The notes under the pieces were generated by a model, which searched no databases, was not told where the DNA came from, and worked only from the letters and a program-made list of their open reading frames with translations. Shown here in pieces: positions 51,268-58,568 of a stretch of 64,000 nt of DNA. Origin of the DNA: Altererythrobacter sp. H2. Lineage in GTDB: Bacteria > Pseudomonadota > Alphaproteobacteria > Sphingomonadales > Sphingomonadaceae. Made by a program: the position numbers and the translations under genes. Location: contig NZ_CP141285.1 of assembly GCF_035319885.1 (NCBI RefSeq), forward strand, positions 124,001 through 188,000, read 5' to 3'. Each line of letters begins with the position of its first letter. Position 1 is the first letter of the stretch.

Positions 51268-51954
51268 ATGGACGGTAATTTGCTGGCTCTGGTGGCTGCG
51301 AGTGTGGCTTTTGTCGGTACGCACTTTGCCATGTCGCACCCGCTGCGGGCCGGGCTGGTGCGGATGCTGGGTGAGAAGGGATTCCAAGGGGTATATTCCC
51401 TGGTCAGCATCGGCACCTTCGCGTGGATGTATCTCGCGTTCAAGGACGCTCCGGCAACCACTCCGCTCTGGCCCGGATTCGGCGATGTCAGCTGGGCCAT
51501 CGGCACGCTGGTGGCCCTTGTTGCCATGGTCCTGTTCGCCGGATCATTGCTCGGGCGCAACCCGGCCCTGCCAATGCCGGGCGCAGAGGCTGCGGCCCGG
51601 GCGGAGCCGGCAGGCGTATTCCGCATCACCCGCCATCCGATGATGTGGGGCTTCGCGCTGTGGGCGGTGAGCCACATTGTTGCGGCACCAACGGCGCGCA
51701 CCTTGGTTGTCGCCACCGCCATTCTCGTGCTGGCACTGGTCGGCAGCCATTTGCAGGATCGCAAGAAGCAGGTGCTGATGGGCGCCGCCTGGAAGGAATG
51801 GGAAAGCCGGACGCGCTACTGGCCTCGCTGGAGTGCGCTGGCTTCAGCGGGTTTCCTGCCTTGGGCCGTCGGGCTGGTGCTATGGCTGGCCCTGAGCTGG
51901 GCCCACCTGCCTGCCGGAGGCATCCCCGCTGGCCTGTGGCGCTGGATCGGCTGA
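51268..51954 (+). CDS. NnrU family membrane protein
   Basis: A 228-residue protein with five or six helices, of the NnrU family (related to isoprenylcysteine methyltransferase folds). FVGTHFAMSHPLRAGLVRMLGEKGFQGVYSLVSI-type N-terminus (HFAMSHP, GFQGVYSLVS), RITRHPMMWGFALWAVSHI and a C-terminal SHLQDRKKQ segment are characteristic. NnrU was first linked to nitric oxide reduction in rhizobia, but most members have no proven role. ATG 51268 has GGGAG nine bases upstream. It is followed by the metallophosphoesterase after 15 bp. Confidence 0.92.
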   Translation: MDGNLLALVAASVAFVGTHFAMSHPLRAGLVRMLGEKGFQGVYSLVSIGTFAWMYLAFKDAPATTPLWPGFGDVSWAIGTLVALVAMVLFAGSLLGRNPALPMPGAEAAARAEPAGVFRITRHPMMWGFALWAVSHIVAAPTARTLVVATAILVLALVGSHLQDRKKQVLMGAAWKEWESRTRYWPRWSALASAGFLPWAVGLVLWLALSWAHLPAGGIPAGLWRWIG

Positions 51955-51969
51955 ACCAGAGGATGCCAC

Positions 51970-52722
51970 GTGACTGAAGCGACCAGCCGCATATTCCATG
52001 TCAGCGACGTCCATTTCGGCGTCGAGGACGAAGACGCGCTGGACTGGTTCGCCGCTGCAGTGGCTGACGAGCGACCGGACGCAGTCATCTGCACCGGTGA
52101 CCTGACCCAGCGGGCGACCCATCGCCAGTATGCCATGGCGGGCAAATGGTTTGCCTCCCTGGAGACGCCGATCATGCTCCAGCCGGGCAACCACGACATG
52201 CCCTATTACAATCTGTGGGAACGCTTCCGGGCCCCCTATGCGCGTTATGGCACTCTGGAAGCTGCAGTCGGCAGCGAGTTGTCGCTCGCCCATGCCCTCG
52301 TCGTGCCGTTCGACACCAATGTCCGTGCGCAGATGCGCTGGCCCTGGTCCGACGGAGTGGTCCGGCGGCGCAAGCTTGAAGCGGCGCTCGCGCGGCTTGA
52401 GGCATTGCGCAATGATCCGCGCCCCAAGCTGGTGGCCTGCCACCACCCTTTGCTCCCGGCTGAAGACGGCCTCCGCAACCCGACGGTAAGGGGTGACATG
52501 GCCTTTGCGGCCCTTGCCGAGGCCGGGGCGAGCGTTGTGCTCTCCGGCCACGTCCATCGTCCGTTCGATCTGGTCCGGGCGCGGGGCAACCGGCCCCTGC
52601 GGATGATCGGGGCGGGCACCCTCTCGACGCGGCTGCGCGGAGCAGCACCTTCCTACAACCTCGTAACAGTAAGCGCGCTCGGTACCATCGATGTCCAGCG
52701 GCGCGATTTCGTGCGCGCCTGA
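51970..52722 (+). CDS. Calcineurin-like metallophosphoesterase
   Basis: A 250-residue phosphoesterase with the five signature blocks: DVHFG, GDLTQ, GNHDM, ACHHPLL and SGHVHRP, supplying the two-metal site. The fold resembles Icc/CpdA-type cyclic-nucleotide phosphodiesterases, but specificity cannot be assigned. GTG 51970 has AGAGGA six bases upstream. It ends 70 bp before rpsI, with a bidirectional terminator between. Confidence 0.92.
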   Translation: MTEATSRIFHVSDVHFGVEDEDALDWFAAAVADERPDAVICTGDLTQRATHRQYAMAGKWFASLETPIMLQPGNHDMPYYNLWERFRAPYARYGTLEAAVGSELSLAHALVVPFDTNVRAQMRWPWSDGVVRRRKLEAALARLEALRNDPRPKLVACHHPLLPAEDGLRNPTVRGDMAFAALAEAGASVVLSGHVHRPFDLVRARGNRPLRMIGAGTLSTRLRGAAPSYNLVTVSALGTIDVQRRDFVRA

Positions 52723-52745
52723 CATGGTTCTGGCCTGAAACGCAA

Positions 52746-52771
52746 AAGGGCGGCCACCGGGGCCGCCCTTT
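52746..52771. terminator. Bidirectional Rho-independent terminator
   Basis: AAGGGCGGCC (52746-52755), ACCGG loop, GGCCGCCCTT (52761-52770): a perfect 10-bp stem with A-run before and T-run after. It lies between the convergent metallophosphoesterase (+) and rpsI (-) and can serve both. Confidence 0.9.
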
Positions 52772-52792
52772 CGTCTGGTAGTTTGCGTTCGA

Positions 52793-53308
52793 TCAGCGCT
52801 TCGAGAACTGGAAGCTCCGGCGAGCCTTGGCCCGGCCGTACTTCTTGCGCTCGACCACGCGGCTGTCGCGGGTCAGGAAGCCGGCTGCCTTGACCGTGGT
52901 CCGCAGCGCGGGTTCGTACTTCGACAGGGCCTGGGCGATGCCATGCTTGACTGCACCAGCCTGGCCGGAAAGGCCGCCGCCCTTGACGGTGGCCACGACA
53001 TCGTACTGACCCGTGCGATCGGTGATCCCGAACGGCTGGTTGATAATCAGGCGCAGGGTAGGACGGGCAAAGTACACGTCCTGATCGCGGCCATTGATGG
53101 TGATCTTGCCGGTACCGGGCTTGACCCAGACGCGGGCAACCGCATCCTTGCGGCGACCGGTGGCGTAGGCGCGGCCCTGCTTGTCCAGTTCCTGCTCACG
53201 CAGCGGCGCGGTGTTGGTGGCGACGACTGCGGCATCGGCTTCCGGGGCGTCGCCCGCGATATCCTTCAGGTCCGCGAGATCGGACACGGTGTTGGTTTCA
53301 TCAGCCAT
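52793..53308 (-). CDS. rpsI: 30S ribosomal protein S9
   Basis: A 171-residue S9. The conserved domain begins near residue 46 ([21 protein letters not shown]), with [19 protein letters not shown] and the C-terminal [22 protein letters not shown] reaching the decoding centre. The acidic, Ala-rich 40-residue N-terminal extension is usual in alphaproteobacteria. Its start codon shares a base with the rplM stop (TAATG), the conserved L13-S9 operon. Confidence 0.97.
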   Translation of the reverse strand: MADETNTVSDLADLKDIAGDAPEADAAVVATNTAPLREQELDKQGRAYATGRRKDAVARVWVKPGTGKITINGRDQDVYFARPTLRLIINQPFGITDRTGQYDVVATVKGGGLSGQAGAVKHGIAQALSKYEPALRTTVKAAGFLTRDSRVVERKKYGRAKARRSFQFSKR

Positions 53309-53787
53309 TACGCGTTAGCCTTGTTCTTGCGGTTCATGGAGGCAACGTCGAGCACTTCGGGCTGCTGCCCGGCATGGGGATGCTCGGTGCCGGCATAGAG
53401 GTGCAGCGCCTTCATCTGCGCCCGGCCCAGCGGACCGCGCGGGATCATGCGCTCGACCGCCTTCTCCAGCACGCGCTCGGGAAAGCGACCTTCCAGCACC
53501 TTGGCGGGAGTCGTTTCCTTGATGCCGCCGGGGTGGCCGGTGTGCTTGTAATAGATCTTGTTGGTCATCTTGCGGCCGGTGAACTTCACCTTGTCCGCAT
53601 TGATGACGATCACCTGGTCACCGCAATCGACGTGGGGGGTGAAGCTGGGCTTGTGCTTCCCGCGCAGGATGTTGGCGATGATCGCGGCGACCCGGCCGAC
53701 GACGAGGCCGTCGGCATCGATCAGGTGCCATTTCTTTTCGACCTCTGCCGGCTTGATCGACCGGGTGGTCTTGCTGAGCGCCTTCAT
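53308..53787 (-). CDS. rplM: 50S ribosomal protein L13
   Basis: A 159-residue L13: [53 protein letters not shown] and [21 protein letters not shown] are conserved. ATG 53787 ([20 protein letters not shown]) has AAGGAA nine bases upstream; a longer in-frame extension to 53856 has no support. It is the first gene of the rplM-rpsI operon, with a possible promoter at 53854-53882. Confidence 0.97.
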   Translation of the reverse strand: MKALSKTTRSIKPAEVEKKWHLIDADGLVVGRVAAIIANILRGKHKPSFTPHVDCGDQVIVINADKVKFTGRKMTNKIYYKHTGHPGGIKETTPAKVLEGRFPERVLEKAVERMIPRGPLGRAQMKALHLYAGTEHPHAGQQPEVLDVASMNRKNKANA

Positions 53788-53853
53788 GGCTGGGTGTTCC
53801 TTGGTTGGTCCTGGAATCGCAGAACCACGCGCGGTGGCCTGCGAAGGTGGCGC

Positions 53854-53882
53854 CATTTGTCGCGCAGCCGCCCGTTAGTCAA
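53854..53882 (-). promoter_or_regulatory. Possible rplM promoter
   Basis: Minus strand TTGACT (53882-53877), 17-base spacer, CAAATG (53859-53854), 66 bases before the rplM start. The -35 is good and the spacing ideal, but the -10 is poor. Confidence 0.38.
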
Positions 53883-53920
53883 GCTATTCCGCCCGTTTGC
53901 CCGGAGGTAAAATAATACCG

Positions 53921-54652
53921 TCAGGTTCCGGGCGAGAGGAAGAACGCCTCGACGCCGACACGCCGGTCCCCGCCAAAGCGGGTTTCAACCTGCCGTTCGA
54001 ACCGCTCAAGCAGGCCAGTCCGGGGATCGCTGAGGGCGACGGTTCTGACCCTTACAACGCCCAAGGTGCCATCGGGCAGATCGACCGTCCGCTCATCGGT
54101 GCGGTCCTGCGTTCCGGGTGCGAACAGGGTGGGCGGCCAGGCCGCGAGCGCCGCCTGACCTGCCTGTTGCAGGGTGTCGAGGAACCGGTTTCCCTGCTCT
54201 TTTCCAGCCGTATCCCGAGCCCGGTCAACCGTCAGCAGCTGCCGGACCTGGTCCACTGCCTGCGCAACCACCTCATCAGCCTGCCCCGCCGGGGCAAAAG
54301 CCATGACTCCCGTCTGGTCGAGCATGATCGGGAACATCCCCTCCTCGATCCGGTCCTGTTCGAGCTGCGCCAGGAAGGCCAGACTGGGTGGCGCGTCGAC
54401 CGTAACCTCCGCCTGCCGCCCGGCAACCAGAAACCCGCCTTCTTGCGAGGTCAGCTCGATCGTCCAGGCACGCTCGACCATGAGCGTGGCACCGGCACCC
54501 AGCTGGCGGCTCACCCGCCGCGCCAGCCGGTAAGTCCCGGCCTGCGGCCGGAACACGGGTGGAGCCCCGGCACTAAGCGGCCTGGTCGCAGGAAGCAGGG
54601 CCCACGCCGGCAGCAACGCGAGGCAGCCGAGCAAGGTCTGGCGGCGGTTCAT
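53921..54652 (-). CDS. Secreted protein of unknown function
   Basis: A 243-residue protein with an N-terminal signal peptide containing twin Arg (MNRRQTLLGCLALLPAWALL), possibly Tat-dependent. The mature part is mixed alpha/beta with an Arg-rich first strand (YRLARRVSRQLGAGATL), a conserved-looking WTIEL segment and a C-terminal ETRFGGDRRVGVEAFFL. No family is recognised. Its ATG overlaps the cutA stop (ATGA), so it is translated with ctaA-cutA, but a role in haem or metal handling is only suggested by that position. Confidence 0.75.
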   Translation of the reverse strand: MNRRQTLLGCLALLPAWALLPATRPLSAGAPPVFRPQAGTYRLARRVSRQLGAGATLMVERAWTIELTSQEGGFLVAGRQAEVTVDAPPSLAFLAQLEQDRIEEGMFPIMLDQTGVMAFAPAGQADEVVAQAVDQVRQLLTVDRARDTAGKEQGNRFLDTLQQAGQAALAAWPPTLFAPGTQDRTDERTVDLPDGTLGVVRVRTVALSDPRTGLLERFERQVETRFGGDRRVGVEAFFLSPGT

Positions 54653-54975
54653 CCGTGAGCTTCCGGTGTAGTCGCTGCGGCCAGCCAGGCCCGTGTCGCC
54701 GTTCCTGCTTCCGCGCAGAGCCAGCCGACCACCGCCGGAGCGTCATAGGGATGGAGCGTCTCGATCCGGGCAACCGCCTCAGCCAGCCGGCTCGCATCGG
54801 TCTTGAACAGGGCGCCGCATTCGGCCGCCTGCCCCCGCTCACCCTGCCAGATGAACAGCGAAGTCATTCCGTCAAGCAGGTTGGCGCAGGCAATCAGGCC
54901 TTCGTCCAGCAACTGGCCGGCAACTGCGGCAGCCGAGGCCTGGTCTGGGAAGGGGCACCAGACCAGCGCTGTCAC
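54649..54975 (-). CDS. cutA: Divalent-cation tolerance protein CutA
   Basis: A 108-residue CutA1-fold protein, usually a trimer. TALVWCPFPDQASAAAVAG, LDEGLIACANLL, SLFIWQGE and HPYDAPAVVGW are family hallmarks. CutA was named for copper tolerance, but its biochemical role is unclear. GTG 54975 overlaps the ctaA stop (GTGA), and its own stop overlaps the next ATG. Confidence 0.92.
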   Translation of the reverse strand: MTALVWCPFPDQASAAAVAGQLLDEGLIACANLLDGMTSLFIWQGERGQAAECGALFKTDASRLAEAVARIETLHPYDAPAVVGWLCAEAGTATRAWLAAATTPEAHG

Positions 54976-56036
54976 GCGCGCCGCCCGACCACGTGCATCC
55001 CCCAGGCCGTCGCTGCCACCAGCAAGGCCCCCACGCCCTGGTGGGCGGTCGCTAACCACAGCTCCACTCCGGTCCAGACGGTTGCGATGCCGAGGATGAT
55101 CTGCACGCCAAACGCCGAATGGATGGCCACAGATGCCCGCCGGTCAGTCGCACGGGTCTTGCGTGCGAGCACCACCAGCGCCACCACCGCCACCCAGGCC
55201 CACCAGCGGTGGAGAAAATGGAGCAGGAAGGGATCGTGCGTCAGCGCCCACCAGGCCCCGCGCGACAGATCGTACTCTGGCACGAAGCGGTCCTGCATCA
55301 GCGGCCAGGTATCGGACACGAGCCCCGCATTCAGCCCTGCTACCCATGCCCCGAGCAGGAGCTGGATGAACAGCACCAGCGCCACCACGAAGGAAAGACC
55401 AGTCAGCCGTGCCGGTCGCGCCGCAGGATCGCGCGCCAACTGGCGAAGGTCCAGCGCCGTCCAGACGAGGCCTCCAAGGGTGAAGAGTGCCGTGAGCAGG
55501 TGGATCGAAAGCCAGAAATGACTCACATCGGTCATCTCTGTGGACAGGCCGGAGCGGACCATGAACCAGCCGAAAACGCCCTGTAGCCCGCCCAGGGCGA
55601 GCAGCGCCAGCAACCGGCCTTTGTAGCCGGCCGGAATGGATCCCTTCAGCCAGAACCAGGCCAGCGGCAGGCCGTAAGCCAGGCCGATCACACGCCCGAG
55701 CAGGCGGTGGAACCACTCCCAGAAGAAGATGAACTTGAACGCGGCAAGGTCCATGCCCGCCGGACCGGATTCGTTGATGTATTCGCCGGTCTGGCGATAG
55801 AGCGCGAATTCCGCTTCCCACTGCGCTTCGGTCAGGGGCGGAATCGTGCCGGTCACCGGCTTCCATTCGGTGATGGAAAGCCCCGATTCGGTCAGTCGGG
55901 TAATGCCACCGACGATCACCATGACCAACACCAGCCCGGCAACCGCCATCAGCCAGCGCACCAGGGCCTGCGGTTGCCCCAGGCTGCCTTGCAGCGCCGC
56001 GTTGCTGCGGACCAGCGTCATCGATTGCGTTGTCAT
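54972..56036 (-). CDS. ctaA: Haem A synthase (COX15/CtaA)
   Basis: CtaA oxidises the methyl group of haem O to make haem A for cytochrome oxidase, in the inner membrane. It is 354 residues with eight helices. The haem-binding His residues are in FWEWFHRLLGR, WLSIHLLTALF, LHFLHRWWAW and LATAHQGVGAL. GGITRLTESGLSITEWKPVTG at the end of helix 1 is diagnostic. ATG 56036 has AGG six bases upstream. It heads the ctaA-cutA-secreted protein operon and is divergent from merC with 96 bp between the starts. Confidence 0.95.
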   Translation of the reverse strand: MTTQSMTLVRSNAALQGSLGQPQALVRWLMAVAGLVLVMVIVGGITRLTESGLSITEWKPVTGTIPPLTEAQWEAEFALYRQTGEYINESGPAGMDLAAFKFIFFWEWFHRLLGRVIGLAYGLPLAWFWLKGSIPAGYKGRLLALLALGGLQGVFGWFMVRSGLSTEMTDVSHFWLSIHLLTALFTLGGLVWTALDLRQLARDPAARPARLTGLSFVVALVLFIQLLLGAWVAGLNAGLVSDTWPLMQDRFVPEYDLSRGAWWALTHDPFLLHFLHRWWAWVAVVALVVLARKTRATDRRASVAIHSAFGVQIILGIATVWTGVELWLATAHQGVGALLVAATAWGMHVVGRRA

Positions 56037-56062
56037 CGCTGGCCTGTCTGCGGTGCGCCTCG

Positions 56063-56102
56063 CCCTTGTGCAAGGGTGATTTTCGCAACACGTCTTGCGA
56101 AA
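56063..56102. promoter_or_regulatory. Two palindromes in the ctaA/merC divergent region
   Basis: CCCTTG-TG-CAAGGG at 56063-56076 and TTTCGCAA-CACGTC-TTGCGAAA at 56081-56102 are both perfect inverted repeats. Together they fill the middle of the 96-bp region between two divergent genes and are likely operator sites. No matching known regulator consensus was recognised. Confidence 0.45.
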
Positions 56103-56132
56103 CGATACACTATTACATACATCGCACCCATC

Positions 56133-56504
56133 GTGACAAAGGCCTATTCCTCGATTCGTGAACGGTTCGACCGGGTAGGTGTCGTTCTTTCGGGCCTGTG
56201 CGCAGCCCATTGTCTCGCCAGCATCGCGGTGCTCAGCGCTTTCGGAATCGGCGGGGAGTTCCTGCTTGCCCCTGAAATCCACAAATGGGGGCTTGCCATT
56301 GCGCTGGTGGTGGCGGGCGTGGCTATCGGCTGGGGCGCGGTGCAGCATCGCAGGGCCGGTCCGTTCGTCATCGCCATGACCGGGCTTTCCTTCATGGGCG
56401 GAGCCCTGGCGCTGCCGCACGGGATTGAGGAATCTGTGCTGACCATGATCGGCGTAGGACTGGTTTCGCTAGGCCACGTCCTCAACCTGCGCTGCTCTGC
56501 CTGA
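56133..56504 (+). CDS. MerC domain membrane protein
   Basis: A 123-residue four-helix protein of the MerC family. Cys residues sit in the first helix (SGLCAAHCLASIAVL), as in the mercuric ion carrier MerC, and one near the C-terminus (LNLRCSA). There is no mer operon here (no merA/merR), so mercury transport is doubtful and another metal is possible. GTG 56133 is the first usable start; no Shine-Dalgarno is visible. It is divergent from ctaA across paired palindromes. Confidence 0.82.
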   Translation: MTKAYSSIRERFDRVGVVLSGLCAAHCLASIAVLSAFGIGGEFLLAPEIHKWGLAIALVVAGVAIGWGAVQHRRAGPFVIAMTGLSFMGGALALPHGIEESVLTMIGVGLVSLGHVLNLRCSA

Positions 56505-56550
56505 TTTTTGACAGGCACCCAGCCGCGGGATCGGCCTTGCGCCCCGGCGG

Positions 56551-57564
56551 ATGGACGCTATTTCCCACGCTGACATGACCATATCCATCACCGTCAACGG
56601 CGAGCCGCGCCGGACCACCGCCCCGACCATCGCTGCGCTTGCGACCGAGCTGGAACTCGATCCGGCCAAGGTCGCGGTGGAGCGCAACGGCGAGATCGTG
56701 CCGCGCTCTACCCTGGCACACACCGCGCTGTCGGAAGGGGACGTGCTGGAGATCGTGCATTTCGTCGGCGGCGGCGATCACCCGGACACTTGGGCCCCGG
56801 ATACTTGGACCGTCGCCGGGCGCACATTCCGCAGCCGCCTGATCGTCGGCACCGGCAAGTATCGCGACTTCGAGCAGAATGCCGCAGCAGTCGAGGCATC
56901 GGGGGCCGAGATCGTCACGGTTGCGGTCCGCCGGGTCAATGTCAGCGATCCCAAGGCGCCCATGCTGACCGACTACATCGACCCTAACAAGATCACCTAC
57001 CTGCCCAACACCGCCGGGTGCTTCACCGCGGAGGATGCGATCCGCACGCTGCGGCTCGCACGCGAGGCGGGGGGCTGGGATCTGGTGAAGCTGGAAGTGC
57101 TGGGCGAGGCACGCACGCTCTATCCCAACATGGTCGAAACGATCCGCGCCTGCGAAGTCCTGGCAAAGGAAGGTTTCCTGCCGATGGTCTACTGCACCGA
57201 TGATCCCATTGCCGCAAAGCAGCTGGAAGAGGCCGGCGCAGTGGCGGTCATGCCGCTGGGCGCTCCGATCGGATCAGGCCTCGGCATCCAGAACCGGGTG
57301 ACCATCCGGCTGATTGTCGAAGGTGCCAATGTGCCAGTGCTGGTCGACGCCGGGGTCGGAACGGCGAGCGATGCGGCAGTGGCGATGGAACTCGGCTGTG
57401 ACGGGGTGCTGATGAACACCGCGATTGCCGAGGCGAAAGATCCGCTCCGTATGGCGCGGGCGATGAAGCTGGCGGTCGAGGCCGGGCGCGATGCCTATCT
57501 CGCTGGCCGGATGGCCACCCGCAAATATGCCGATCCTTCCAGCCCCCTGGCCGGCCTGATCTGA
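56551..57564 (+). CDS. Fused sulfur carrier ThiS and thiazole synthase ThiG
   Basis: A 337-residue fusion. Residues about 9-75 are ThiS-like ([44 protein letters not shown]). From about residue 84 it is ThiG ([43 protein letters not shown] with the Schiff-base Lys, [35 protein letters not shown]). ThiG makes the thiazole of thiamine from deoxyxylulose-5-phosphate, dehydroglycine and ThiS-thiocarboxylate. This fused form is known in some proteobacteria, yet the ThiS Gly-Gly that should be a free C-terminus is internal (Gly73-75). ATG 56575 is an alternative start fitting ThiS better. Confidence 0.93.
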   Translation: MDAISHADMTISITVNGEPRRTTAPTIAALATELELDPAKVAVERNGEIVPRSTLAHTALSEGDVLEIVHFVGGGDHPDTWAPDTWTVAGRTFRSRLIVGTGKYRDFEQNAAAVEASGAEIVTVAVRRVNVSDPKAPMLTDYIDPNKITYLPNTAGCFTAEDAIRTLRLAREAGGWDLVKLEVLGEARTLYPNMVETIRACEVLAKEGFLPMVYCTDDPIAAKQLEEAGAVAVMPLGAPIGSGLGIQNRVTIRLIVEGANVPVLVDAGVGTASDAAVAMELGCDGVLMNTAIAEAKDPLRMARAMKLAVEAGRDAYLAGRMATRKYADPSSPLAGLI

Positions 57565-57598
57565 CCAACGCAGGCGCGGGGCATCCCGCCTCGCCACA

Positions 57599-57623
57599 GG
57601 AACAAACCCGCGTGGGGCCCGTT
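57599..57623 (+). promoter_or_regulatory. EcfG-type general stress promoter of the CsbD gene
   Basis: GGAAC (57599-57603), 16-base spacer, CGTT (57620-57623): a perfect match to the alphaproteobacterial EcfG consensus, 56 bases before the CsbD start. CsbD-family genes are typical general stress regulon members, which strengthens the call. Confidence 0.82.
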
Positions 57624-57679
57624 GGTGTGTCATAAGCTGTTGAGAATCGGCAGCTACGAGACACGAAAGGAACCATATC

Positions 57680-57862
57680 ATGGGTGAACTTACTGATCGC
57701 GCCAAAGGCATGACCAACGAAGCCGTCGGCAACACCAAGCAGGCCGCCGGCAAGGCGACCGACAACCACGACCTGCACGCCAAGGGCGTGGCGCAGGAGC
57801 GCAAGGGCGAAGCCCAGCAGGTCAAGGGCAAGGTTAAAGGTGCCCTCGGCGACGACGTCTGA
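57680..57862 (+). CDS. CsbD family stress-response protein
   Basis: A 60-residue hydrophilic protein of the CsbD family: MGELTDRAKGMTNEAVGNTK, then repeated KGEAQQVKGKVKGALGD. The family is induced in stationary phase and general stress; the molecular function is unknown. AGGA lies nine bases before the ATG. It has a perfect EcfG promoter upstream and a strong terminator directly downstream, so it is a monocistronic unit. Confidence 0.93.
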   Translation: MGELTDRAKGMTNEAVGNTKQAAGKATDNHDLHAKGVAQERKGEAQQVKGKVKGALGDDV

Positions 57863-57885
57863 TCGGATCAGCACGTAAGATTAGT

Positions 57886-57915
57886 GGGGTCGCGGTTCGC
57901 CGTGACCCCCTTTTT
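57886..57915 (+). terminator. Rho-independent terminator of the CsbD gene
   Basis: GGGGTCGCGG (57886-57895), TTCG tetraloop, CCGTGACCCC (57900-57909), then C and T5. A ten-pair stem (one G-T) with a UUCG loop, 24 bases past the stop codon. Confidence 0.92.
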
Positions 57916-57997
57916 ATGGGCATGACACGCCCCCCTTTGGTTACCCGATGTTAACCACGCTGCGCGACACTCGGCAGGCAACAGGGAAAATGCCGCC

Positions 57998-58525
57998 ATG
58001 TCGACCACCCACACTGCTTCGATGACCATCTCCGAGATGCGCGAGTTCGCCAGCTTCACCTCGGCAGAACAGCGCTACATCCGCCGCAGCCTCGATATCG
58101 GGCTGGGGCGCCAGGATGCTTTCAAACTGTGGGCACGCGACGCCGGCGAGAACGCCGCCATTCGCAGCCAGTATGTCGCTTACCAGGAACTGAAAGTCCT
58201 GCGCGCCAGCGTGCCCGACCAGACCGGGTTCGAGAGCATCGAACACTTCATTGGCAAACTGACCCGGGTGGCCGCATTCGATCTTGCGCAGGAACGGCTC
58301 GACTGCTTCTCAGCTTTCCGCTTCCTTTACGAGCGCCTGCTCGGCGCCGAAGCGCGCCCGTGGCTGCCAAGTGCCTTCTGCGCCGCCGCCGCGCTGCCGC
58401 AGATCCGCCCGAGCCGCCGCAAGATGTTACTCCAGTCGCTCAGCGAAGCCGCCGCCACTGCCCCGGGCTGGAGCGAGCGGGCACCAAGTTTCTATCCGGA
58501 ATTTATCGAGAAAGAGGCGGCCTAG
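57998..58525 (+). CDS. Hypothetical protein (175 residues)
   Basis: A soluble, largely helical protein with no recognised family. It has a helical N-terminal half (ISEMREFASFTSAEQRYIRRSL) and a second half rich in aromatic and basic residues (RFLYERLLGAEARPWL, RPSRRKMLLQSLSEAAA). AGGGAAA lies upstream of ATG 57998. It is flanked by the CsbD terminator and a convergent acyl-CoA synthetase, so it is probably transcribed alone. Codon usage resembles its neighbours, so there is no sign of transfer. Confidence 0.7.
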   Translation: MSTTHTASMTISEMREFASFTSAEQRYIRRSLDIGLGRQDAFKLWARDAGENAAIRSQYVAYQELKVLRASVPDQTGFESIEHFIGKLTRVAAFDLAQERLDCFSAFRFLYERLLGAEARPWLPSAFCAAAALPQIRPSRRKMLLQSLSEAAATAPGWSERAPSFYPEFIEKEAA

Positions 58526-58568
58526 ATAGCCGGCAGGCAAGGCGTGGGGCCGAGCTGTCCGGCCAACC

